DNA of 35,119 bases, taken from the NCBI GenBank assembly GCA_964404075.1, contig CAYOIM010000004.1, positions 1 through 35,119 on the forward strand, in the 5' to 3' direction. Shown in pieces: positions 12,787 to 19,181 of the stretch; the first letter of the stretch is position 1, and each line of letters begins with the position of its first letter. The notes beneath the pieces are model-generated. The model saw nothing but the letters and a program-made list of their open reading frames with translations. It was not told the origin of the DNA and made no database searches. The DNA comes from CAYTED01 sp964404075 (GTDB taxonomy: Bacteria; Patescibacteriota; Minisyncoccia; Moranbacterales; UBA1568). Position numbers and translations under genes: made by a program.

Positions 12787-13950
12787 ATGCGGATTGCGAT
12801 CGACCTGCGGTGTCTGGCGGACGGGCGGCGGACGGGCGTGGAAGAATATGTGACGGGGCTCCTCCGCGCGCTCTTCGAGGAGGATACGGAGAATGAATTC
12901 GTCTTGTTTTACAATGCCTGGAACGGCGAACTTTCGGAGGATTTCGCGTGGATGCAATCCTATCCGAATGTGAGCGTGCAACGGTTCCGTATCCCGAACA
13001 AGATCCTCAATGCCCTGCTTTGGTATATGCGGTGGCCGAAGCTTGATCTCTTGTGTGGCGGGGTGGACATTTTCTTCATGCCGAATCTCAATTTCGCCGC
13101 GGTTTCGGACGGAGCGAAACTCGTCGTCACCGCGCACGACCTTTCGTTTGAGGCATACCCGGAGACATTTTCATGGAAGAGGCGCATGTGGCATCTCCTC
13201 CTCAATTTTCGCGGACTGTGTCGAAAGGCATCGCTCATCATCGTGGTATCCCATTCGACCAAGCAGGACCTGGAATCGTATTATCACATTCCGGAGCGAA
13301 GTATCGTGGTCATCCAGAGCGGCCTCGGACGAGAATTTGTCCGTATCGGGAGAAATGATCCGGAGTTGCTCCGGGTGAAGGAGAAGTATCATCTCCCATA
13401 CCGGTATATCCTGTTTCTCGGTACCTTCGAGCCGCGGAAGAATATCCGCGCCGTGGTGCAGGCGTATGAGATCTATCGGCAGTCGATCGGTGAGCGGGAA
13501 TGTATCCCGCTCGTCCTGGCGGGAAGCCCTGGTTGGAAATCGGAGGAGATATTCCGTGAGATCGAGGCGTCGCCATTCCGTTCCGACATCCGTCTGCTCG
13601 GATTCGTCGCGGATGAGGATACGCATGCGCTGTATAATCTCGCGACGCTGTTCGTCTACCCCTCTTTCTATGAGGGATTCGGGTTTCCTCCATTGGAGGC
13701 GATGGCATGCGGCGTTCCGACGATCGTCTCGCGCAATTCTTCGTTTCCTGAAATCGTGGGCGATGCCGCGATCATGATCGATCCGTATCAGCCGGATGAG
13801 CTGTATCGGGCGATGTCGGCCATTCTTTCTGATCATTCCTTCGCCGAGCGGCTCTCGCGGGCGGGGGAACATCAGGCGAAGAAATATACCTGGGAACGCA
13901 CCGCTCGCGAGCTCTCGAAAATGTTCCGGTTTGTGGCGGGAAAAAAGTAG
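12787..13950 (+). CDS. GT4-family glycosyltransferase (mannosyltransferase-like)
   Basis: 387 aa from ATG 12787, which starts the family's usual MRIAIDLRCLADGRRTGVEEY; an in-frame TTG at 12751 would add 12 unlikely residues. GT-B fold: N-terminal half with GVEEYVTGLLRAL and VTAHDLSFEAYPE, C-terminal half with ILFLGTFEPRKNIRAVVQAY, LLGFVADEDTHALYNLATLFVYPS, and the E-x7-E motif in YEGFGFPPLEAMACGVPTIVS. It resembles the GT1/GT4 family of lipopolysaccharide and capsule mannosyltransferases. A GGAGGGG lies 15 bases before the ATG, rather far. It is the last gene of the polysaccharide group, and an IS200-like element follows directly. Confidence 0.9.
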   Translation: MRIAIDLRCLADGRRTGVEEYVTGLLRALFEEDTENEFVLFYNAWNGELSEDFAWMQSYPNVSVQRFRIPNKILNALLWYMRWPKLDLLCGGVDIFFMPNLNFAAVSDGAKLVVTAHDLSFEAYPETFSWKRRMWHLLLNFRGLCRKASLIIVVSHSTKQDLESYYHIPERSIVVIQSGLGREFVRIGRNDPELLRVKEKYHLPYRYILFLGTFEPRKNIRAVVQAYEIYRQSIGERECIPLVLAGSPGWKSEEIFREIEASPFRSDIRLLGFVADEDTHALYNLATLFVYPSFYEGFGFPPLEAMACGVPTIVSRNSSFPEIVGDAAIMIDPYQPDELYRAMSAILSDHSFAERLSRAGEHQAKKYTWERTARELSKMFRFVAGKK

Positions 13951-14068
13951 AAATACCCTATCATTGACATTCCTCTGTAAATGAAACCCCAAAAGGTAAT
14001 CCACTGGTTTGACCAGTGGGCTCGAAAGGTTTGACCTTCACCGAAAACAACAAAAAAGGACACAGCCC

Positions 14069-14112
14069 GTATATTGTGAAGGTGGCTTGATGAGCGTACC
14101 TTCACAATATAC
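14069..14112 (+). promoter_or_regulatory. Leader hairpin that would hide the tnpA ribosome site
   Basis: A perfect 15-bp stem, 14069-14083 with 14098-14112, ending five bases before ATG 14118. Known IS200 elements hold transposase synthesis down with a leader stem-loop; this fits the same role. Confidence 0.65.
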
Positions 14113-14117
14113 AAACT

Positions 14118-14537
14118 ATGTCCAATCTCTACCAAAGTCTCTCACATTCCAAATATGACTGCAAATACCATATCATCTTCGTCCCCAAGTACCGGAAAAA
14201 GACCATCTATGGGAACATCCGCATCCATCTTGGCGCTATCTTTCATGAACTGGCGAGACAGAAAGAAAGCAAAATTCTGGAAGGACACCTGATGTATGAT
14301 CATGTGCATATGCTGATCGAAATCCCACCGAAGTACGCAATCGCCCAGGTTGTCGGATTCCTGAAAGGGAAAAGTGCCATCGCCATCGCAAGACTGAAAG
14401 GCAAGGAGCGTAACTTCAGCGGAGAGAACTTCTGGGCGAGAGGATATGCCGTCTCGACCGTGGGCTTTGAAGAAACAGTGATACGAAAGTATATTCGAGA
14501 ACAGGAAGATGCCGAACAGACAGAAGGCCGATTCTAA
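14118..14537 (+). CDS. tnpA: IS200/IS605-family transposase TnpA (Y1 HUH nuclease)
   Basis: 139 aa, a complete single-domain Y1 transposase. The HUH metal pair is in LMYDHVHMLIEIPP and the nucleophilic tyrosine in IRKYIREQE. YHIIFVPKYRKK and AQVVGFLKGKSAIAIAR are family hallmarks. It cuts and rejoins single-stranded DNA at the hairpin ends as a dimer. The frame is intact, so the element may be active. Sequence style is that of true IS200 TnpA rather than the REP-associated RAYT group. Confidence 0.93.
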   Translation: MSNLYQSLSHSKYDCKYHIIFVPKYRKKTIYGNIRIHLGAIFHELARQKESKILEGHLMYDHVHMLIEIPPKYAIAQVVGFLKGKSAIAIARLKGKERNFSGENFWARGYAVSTVGFEETVIRKYIREQEDAEQTEGRF

Positions 14538-14669
14538 TCAACCAACATCTCTAATTCAGTAAGCATGGTGAATGGGACATCCCGCTTGGCGGGACCACGC
14601 TCATTAAGCCACCAGCTTGCTGGTGGTGTCTAACTCGCTTGTTAATTCACTGGGGTTCTGATTTATTCT

Positions 14670-14927
14670 ATGTTTACCGAGAAAGAAATAGGAGAAATAT
14701 TGAATCAATATGATCCCGTGGGATTACTATCAATCGGGGCTCCTCTTGATGAATATGCCGATGAGGCTCGATCAATTTATAATCAATTGGGTGGTACTTT
14801 GGATAGAGAAAGAATCACAGAGGTTATCCGGAGTGTCTTTAAGGAGGCGTTTTCTTTGAAGGATGTGGAGCTTGATGATTCGATTTATGAGAAAATAGCT
14901 GGTGAAATATTTGAGTTACGAAAATAA
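14670..14927 (+). CDS. Small hypothetical protein (DUF1871-like)
   Basis: 85 aa, acidic and all-helical. The start MFTEKEIGEILNQYDPVGLL followed by GAPLDEYADEARSIY recalls the DUF1871 family (a W/YDP-x-G motif then DEYxxEA), whose role is unknown; this is a resemblance by eye only. No Shine-Dalgarno site. The gene is AT-richer than its neighbours and sits just after the IS200-like element, perhaps on transferred DNA. Confidence 0.6.
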   Translation: MFTEKEIGEILNQYDPVGLLSIGAPLDEYADEARSIYNQLGGTLDRERITEVIRSVFKEAFSLKDVELDDSIYEKIAGEIFELRK

Positions 14928-15053
14928 GATTGGGGGTGAAAAATCTATCAGATACCTTTTTCATGGTGGAAATCATGGGTGCCAAAATTAATTTCGCAAC
15001 GCTTCAGTATCTATGAGTATGAAATTGATAAATAGTAAGGAACAAAATAACAT

Positions 15054-15293
15054 ATGCAATTATTTTCATTTCGAAAAGTATACAGCATTGCTGTATTGTC
15101 TCTCGTTTTGATATTGGCAGGAGTGTTTATTGTGCCCGGGCTTTATAATGAGCATATATTTTCACTTCGTGGCCGATACCAACTGCTTTTACTGGTCATC
15201 CTCCTTTCTTTGATTTCTGGGGTCGTCATCACCTTCATTATCAAGTGGATACATGAAGTAAGGACAGGGATACTGACACCATCGGTTGAATGA
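15054..15293 (+). CDS. Small two-pass membrane protein
   Basis: 79 aa, unrecognised. Two membrane segments (residues ~10-28 and ~40-64) joined by EHIFSLRGRYQ; ends IKWIHEVRTGILTPSVE. AAGGA about 12 bases before ATG is a weak ribosome site. AT-rich like the preceding gene. Its stop overlaps the possible start of the next small frame. Confidence 0.5.
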   Translation: MQLFSFRKVYSIAVLSLVLILAGVFIVPGLYNEHIFSLRGRYQLLLLVILLSLISGVVITFIIKWIHEVRTGILTPSVE

Positions 15294-15468
15294 ACATGCA
15301 ACTGCGCTCGAGACGGCTGCCGCTTCCGTGACTGACCCAGATATCAAGAAGATATTGACCGATCAGGTGGCCGCACTCCGTGGTGAGGTGACGACCCTCC
15401 AGTCATTCGCGACTGCCGAGGATAATCAGACGAGCATCTTCGGATCACTTCTCAGGTTTTTCCGCTAA
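15286..15468 (+). CDS. Short helical protein or gene remnant
   Basis: 60 aa from TTG 15286, overlapping the previous stop by eight bases. The sequence (ALETAAASVTDPDIKKIL, DQVAALRGEVTTLQSF) is amphipathic helix followed by a basic tail GSLLRFFR, and looks like the C-terminal end of a longer protein. Codon choice switches abruptly to GC-rich at about 15300, so this may be the stump left when AT-rich DNA replaced the upstream part. A terminator follows at 15492. Confidence 0.4.
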   Translation: MNEHATALETAAASVTDPDIKKILTDQVAALRGEVTTLQSFATAEDNQTSIFGSLLRFFR

Positions 15469-15491
15469 ATCCTACGGAACGGAAAAGAAAA

Positions 15492-15520
15492 CCCTCTCAT
15501 ATTGGAGAGGTTTTCTTTTT
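15492..15520 (+). terminator. Rho-independent terminator
   Basis: CCTCTC (15493-15498), loop ATATTG, GAGAGG (15505-15510), then TTTTCTTTTT. Confidence 0.9.
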
Positions 15521-15535
15521 AGAAAAAAAGAGTCG

Positions 15536-15544
15536 TGGTATAAT
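15536..15544 (+). promoter_or_regulatory. Extended -10 promoter, probably leaderless
   Basis: TGG-TATAAT; its last base is seven bases before ATG 15551, the same geometry as at 2579-2594. Confidence 0.65.
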
Positions 15545-15550
15545 AGAACC

Positions 15551-16042
15551 ATGGATCAAAAATCGAAGATATTTTTCGTTGTTTTTTTCTTGCTGATCGC
15601 CGGATCGATCGGTGCGGCATATTATCGGTATTTCGTCGTCCGTGATTATATGATCACCGCGCAGGCGGAGTGCGATCCGTATACGGAGGCGTGTTTCGTC
15701 GCGGTCTGCGATCCGTCCGCAGCAGAATGTACGGGCGATCCGGAAGAGGATACCTCGTATTATAAGGAAATCAGCCGGAATGCGCGCCATATCCCGCTCT
15801 GTGATCCGACGGATGAGGGGTGCACGGCATTGATCTGCCCCGAGGGAGAGGAGGATTGTACGGTAACGCTTTGCGATGTCGACACCGTATCGGATGGCGC
15901 GGTCTGCAACGATCCGGTAGCCTATGCCGCGCTTCATCTCGAGAGCGATGCCGGGAGCGCGTCGGAAGGAGATATCGATGCTGGATCGGAAGATGCGATG
16001 CCGGATACGGATGAAGGGGTTGCAGTTGACGGGGCGGAGTAG
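15551..16042 (+). CDS. Membrane-anchored Cys-rich repeat protein of unknown function
   Basis: 163 aa. One N-terminal membrane anchor (residues ~7-28; IFFVVFFLLIAGSIGAAYY) with no lipobox, then an extracytoplasmic region with ten cysteines and a very acidic tail. The cysteines form two units of identical spacing, C-x6-C-x4-C-x6-C, each starting CDP (CDPYTEAC and CDPTDEGC), followed by a C-x10-C pair. The regular spacing suggests disulfide-bonded repeats outside the cell; metal binding is also possible. Not recognised as a named family. No Shine-Dalgarno site; likely leaderless. The EamA-type gene follows after 19 bases. Confidence 0.75.
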   Translation: MDQKSKIFFVVFFLLIAGSIGAAYYRYFVVRDYMITAQAECDPYTEACFVAVCDPSAAECTGDPEEDTSYYKEISRNARHIPLCDPTDEGCTALICPEGEEDCTVTLCDVDTVSDGAVCNDPVAYAALHLESDAGSASEGDIDAGSEDAMPDTDEGVAVDGAE

Positions 16043-16061
16043 TTCGTGTGACGATTTTTTT

Positions 16062-16979
16062 ATGCAAACATGGGTTCTTGTGGCGTTTATCGCTCCTCTT
16101 CTCTGGGCTCTTGTCGTTTTGCTTGATATATATTTCACGCAGAAAGCATATACGGAAGCGGTAGAAGGGACGGTCATCTCCGGTCTCTATCAGGGGATCG
16201 TGTTTTTCGCGATCCCATTTGTCGGGTATGCCTGGCCGAGTTCCGGCTGGCTTTTCTTTTTCAGCGGATTGTGTTTCATCTTTTCATGCCATTGGTATCT
16301 TCGCTCCCTCGTCATCGGAGGAGATGGCCCGATCGCCCAGATCATTTTCAATCTTAGCATCGTACTGGTTCCTCTGTTTGCTTGGATTTTTTCGCATGAG
16401 CATTTGCAGGGGGCGCAGTATCTCGGTATCGTACTTGCCTTTCTCGGTGGATTCGCTCTCGCTTGGGACAAGCATCTTCTCCATCAGAATTTGCGAAAGA
16501 TAGGACTCAATATGCTTCCGGCAGTCGTCGCTCTCGCACTCTCGATGACCTTGCAGAAGGAGGGTTTCAATGAGGCGCCGCAGTTTCTTCCGGGATTTTT
16601 CACTTTCTCTTTCGGTGTTGTTTCAGGCGGGATCATCGCTCTCCTGATGAATCCGAGACGATGGGAGGTCGGGAAGCGTATCGCCGATCTGTGCCGGCGA
16701 TACTGGCACTCATTCCTGCTTGGGGAGACCCTTTCGGTGATCGCTATTTTTTCTTCATCATTCGCCATTAGTCTCGCGCCTTCGGTCTCTTTCGTTATCG
16801 TGATCGAGAGTCTCGTCCCGGTATTCGTCATGGTTTTCAGTATTTTACTCTCGCGATCGTTCTTTGCTCTGAAGAGGGCGGAGTATCGTGCGATGTATGA
16901 AGAGCAAGTGAATGGTATATTGGGGAAGATTGGTGCGACAGCGATCATTGCTGGCGGAATTTATCTCATTGCCCGCTGA
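16062..16979 (+). CDS. DMT-superfamily (EamA-like) membrane transporter
   Basis: 305 aa with about ten membrane segments in two repeated halves, as in EamA/DMT permeases. Features seen: LLWALVVLLDIYFTQ at the start, LSIVLVPLFAWIFSHEHLQGAQYLGIVLAFLGGFAL (the end of the first EamA repeat), and PSVSFVIVIESLVPVFVMVFSILLSR in the second. ATG 16062 is chosen because it opens the first membrane segment; the longer open frame from 15924 overlaps the Cys-rich gene. Substrate unknown. Probably co-transcribed with the Cys-rich protein. Confidence 0.8.
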   Translation: MQTWVLVAFIAPLLWALVVLLDIYFTQKAYTEAVEGTVISGLYQGIVFFAIPFVGYAWPSSGWLFFFSGLCFIFSCHWYLRSLVIGGDGPIAQIIFNLSIVLVPLFAWIFSHEHLQGAQYLGIVLAFLGGFALAWDKHLLHQNLRKIGLNMLPAVVALALSMTLQKEGFNEAPQFLPGFFTFSFGVVSGGIIALLMNPRRWEVGKRIADLCRRYWHSFLLGETLSVIAIFSSSFAISLAPSVSFVIVIESLVPVFVMVFSILLSRSFFALKRAEYRAMYEEQVNGILGKIGATAIIAGGIYLIAR

Positions 16980-16998
16980 CGGACGGGGTATTGTGAGA

Positions 16999-17027
16999 TT
17001 GACAAATATGTATAAAAGATGTATAAT
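16999..17027 (+). promoter_or_regulatory. Consensus sigma-70 promoter for the PurD-like gene
   Basis: TTGACA (16999-17004), 17-bp spacer, TATAAT (17022-17027): a perfect consensus promoter, the strongest in the window. The leader is about 60 nt with GGAGG at 17056-17060, too far (33 bases) from ATG 17094 to be its direct ribosome site. Confidence 0.85.
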
Positions 17028-17093
17028 GTAAGGATATTAAAAGATTGATTTTTTTGGAGGATACCTTCTGATAAGGCTTTTATATCATAAAAT

Positions 17094-18389
17094 ATGCGGA
17101 TACTCGGTATTTCTGGAGATTTTTCGATGGGTGATTTGTGCTTCCGATTACAAAAGGAGGGGCACGATGTTCGTATTTTTGTTGCCGACAAAAGTATCAG
17201 GGCATATATAGGTATGCTCCGGCATAGCACGGATTGGAAGAAGGACTTGAGGTGGGTCGGTAAGGATGGTCTGATCCTTTTCGATACGACGGGTTTCGGA
17301 CCTGTTCAGGATAAGCTTCGCCGCGAAGGATATTCGGTTTTCGGTGGTTGTCATTTCGGCGACCGGATAGAGGACGATCGGGCGTATGGGCAGAAGATAC
17401 TGGCCGTTTCCGGCGTGAAGACGATTCCTTCGCGGGATTTCCATGATATTAATCTGGCGATTGACTTCGTCCGGAAAAACGGCGGCCGATGGGTGGTCAA
17501 ACAGAACGGGCATGTTTCGAAGACATTCAATTATGTCGGGGAGCTGGAGAATGGGGAGGATGTAATCCGCGTACTCGAGGGATATCGGAAGAACAATGGT
17601 CGGGACGCCAACCATATCGAGCTTCAGCAGAGGGTGGATGGCATCGAGGTCGGCGTGGGGCGATATTTCAATGGAACAGAATGGGTGGGTCCAATCGAGA
17701 TGAATATCGAGCACAAGGCCTTCTTCAATGGCGGTATCGGTCCGAAGACATTCGAGATGGGGACGCTCATGTGGTTCGACGATGATGAGAAGAATACATT
17801 GTTCCAGGAAACACTCGCGAAGTTGCGGCCGTACCTCGCCCGTATCGGTTATCGTGGCGACATCGACATTAATTGTATCGTGAACGAGCATGGCGCGCAT
17901 CCGCTCGAGTTGACAGCCCGTTTCGGATTCCCTGCGCTTCAGCTCCAAATGGCGCTTACGCCTGAAATCTCATGGGGAGCGTTCTTGAAGGCTATTGCCG
18001 ATGGAAAGCGGTATGATTTTCGATACCTTCAGGGGTATGGGGTGGTCGTCCTCGTCGCGACATCGCCCTTTCCTTATAAACATATCAATAAGAAGGATTC
18101 GTCCGTGATGATACCCATTTTTTTTCGCAAGGAATTGAGTGAGGAAGAAAAGAGGCGGATTCACTACGAGGGCGTTTCGCGCAGGAAGAATGGGGAATAT
18201 TATATCTCGAGAGATTCGGGATTCGTATTGCATGTGAGTGGCACAGGGAAGACGGTACAGCAAGCGAGAGACAATGCCTATTCGTTGATTCGGAATATCG
18301 TCATACCAAAAATGTTCTATCGGACGGATATTGGATTGAAGTTTATGGAAGAAGATCGCGCGCTTCTCGAAAAGTGGGGTTACCTGTGA
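17094..18389 (+). CDS. PurD-like ATP-grasp ligase (phosphoribosylamine-glycine ligase family, divergent)
   Basis: 431 aa. N-terminal Rossmann-like domain (MRILGISGDFSMGDLCFRLQKEGHDVRIFV), then an ATP-grasp domain: the Lys pair region GGRWVVKQNGHVSKTFNYV, the ELQQRVDGIEVGVGRYFNG strand, NGGIGPKTFEMGTL, and the metal-binding GDIDINCIVNEHGAHPLELTARFGFPALQ. A C-terminal domain follows (VVLVATSPFPYK to FVLHVSGTGKTVQQARDNAYSLI), as in GAR synthetase. Residues that differ from classical PurD: GGIGPKTFE replaces the GGMGAYSP loop, and LTARFGFPALQ replaces FNARFGDPE, so another amine and acid substrate is possible. It has a perfect promoter and stands beside a GAMT-like gene. Confidence 0.75.
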   Translation: MRILGISGDFSMGDLCFRLQKEGHDVRIFVADKSIRAYIGMLRHSTDWKKDLRWVGKDGLILFDTTGFGPVQDKLRREGYSVFGGCHFGDRIEDDRAYGQKILAVSGVKTIPSRDFHDINLAIDFVRKNGGRWVVKQNGHVSKTFNYVGELENGEDVIRVLEGYRKNNGRDANHIELQQRVDGIEVGVGRYFNGTEWVGPIEMNIEHKAFFNGGIGPKTFEMGTLMWFDDDEKNTLFQETLAKLRPYLARIGYRGDIDINCIVNEHGAHPLELTARFGFPALQLQMALTPEISWGAFLKAIADGKRYDFRYLQGYGVVVLVATSPFPYKHINKKDSSVMIPIFFRKELSEEEKRRIHYEGVSRRKNGEYYISRDSGFVLHVSGTGKTVQQARDNAYSLIRNIVIPKMFYRTDIGLKFMEEDRALLEKWGYL

Positions 18390-18465
18390 CGAATTTTCTT
18401 ATTCTCAATGTATTTGATTTGGTGTAGAATGATGGGGGCATGTGAGTATTTTTTAGTAGCCTTTT

Positions 18466-19173
18466 ATGAATAAAATAGAAAAAAGCGAGGAGTTCTTATC
18501 TCAAATTCCAGAATGGGAAAAAAGCTATAAAGAGTCGGATGAAATGGCTATTAATTTTGATAAAAAAGAGTGGGTAAATGCGGGGGCGCAATTTTCTGAA
18601 CATTCATTGAGAATTCTTGGCGAGCCGGTAATGGAGGATTGGGAAACTCCTTATATGGAGGAGCTTGCGGAGGTTGCTTGTTCAAATGGGGGAACGGTGT
18701 TGGAGTTGGGATTTGGGATGGCAATTTCGGCAAAATTTATTCAGCAACATAATATTCAAAAACACATCATTATAGAGGCAAATAAAGATGTTGCTGAGCA
18801 GGCGAGGTTGTTCGCTCAAAATGCTCTTCATGAGGTTGAGGTTTTGGAGGGATTCTGGGAGGATGTCATTGAAAAAATTCCAGATGGGAGTATCGATGGA
18901 ATTTTGTTTGATACTTATCCTGTAACTGAGTTAGAGCTCTATCAGAATCATTTCAGTTTTTTTCCTTTTGCATATAGAAAATTAAAAGAAGGTGGTATCT
19001 TTACCTATTATTCCGATGAAGTTGATACTTTTGGAGCTGTTCATCTGAGGAGATTGAAGGAGGCTGGTTTTAGGTCTGAAAATATTAAAAGTATCGTTAC
19101 GAAGGTCAATCCTCCAAAAGATTGTGAGTATTGGAAGGCGAGTACTGTTCTAACCCCAATAGTCAAAAAATAA
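18466..19173 (+). CDS. Guanidinoacetate N-methyltransferase-like protein
   Basis: 235 aa, the length of animal GAMT (236), with block after block of GAMT sequence: LRILGEPVMEDWETPYM, VLELGFGMAISA (SAM loop), HIIIEANKDV, GFWEDV, PDGSIDGILFDTYP, EAGFRSENI and VNPPKDCEYW. Glu60 of WETPYM and Asp149 of DTYP correspond to the GAMT residues known to hold the guanidino group. The likely reaction is methyl transfer from SAM to a guanidino or related amidino nitrogen; creatine synthesis itself is uncertain because no AGAT partner is seen here. The C-terminal third is shortened between DEVDTFGAVHL and RRLKEAG. The gene is much AT-richer than its neighbours, suggesting horizontal gain. Confidence 0.8.
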   Translation: MNKIEKSEEFLSQIPEWEKSYKESDEMAINFDKKEWVNAGAQFSEHSLRILGEPVMEDWETPYMEELAEVACSNGGTVLELGFGMAISAKFIQQHNIQKHIIIEANKDVAEQARLFAQNALHEVEVLEGFWEDVIEKIPDGSIDGILFDTYPVTELELYQNHFSFFPFAYRKLKEGGIFTYYSDEVDTFGAVHLRRLKEAGFRSENIKSIVTKVNPPKDCEYWKASTVLTPIVKK

Positions 19174-19181
19174 ATTTTTTT

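Larger units (their letters stand above)
13985..14640 (+). mobile_element. IS200/IS605-family element (tnpA only)
   Basis: About 650 bp with a single Y1 transposase gene (14118-14537) and no terminal inverted repeats or duplication, as expected for peel-and-paste elements. Candidate end hairpins: CCACTGGT/ACCAGTGG at 14001-14019 on the left and CCACCAGC/GCTGGTGG at 14609-14626 on the right; a CCCGC/GCGGG hairpin lies at 14581-14593. Exact ends cannot be fixed without an empty site. No tnpB is present, so this is an IS200-type element. Confidence 0.8.

Noticed and set aside
14118..14537. The Y1 transposase as the mobiliser (RAYT) of the REP-like palindromes
   Set aside because: Its sequence is that of ordinary IS200 TnpA, and its own end hairpins (CCACTGGT, CCACCAGC) share nothing with the AGCGGTCG palindromes.
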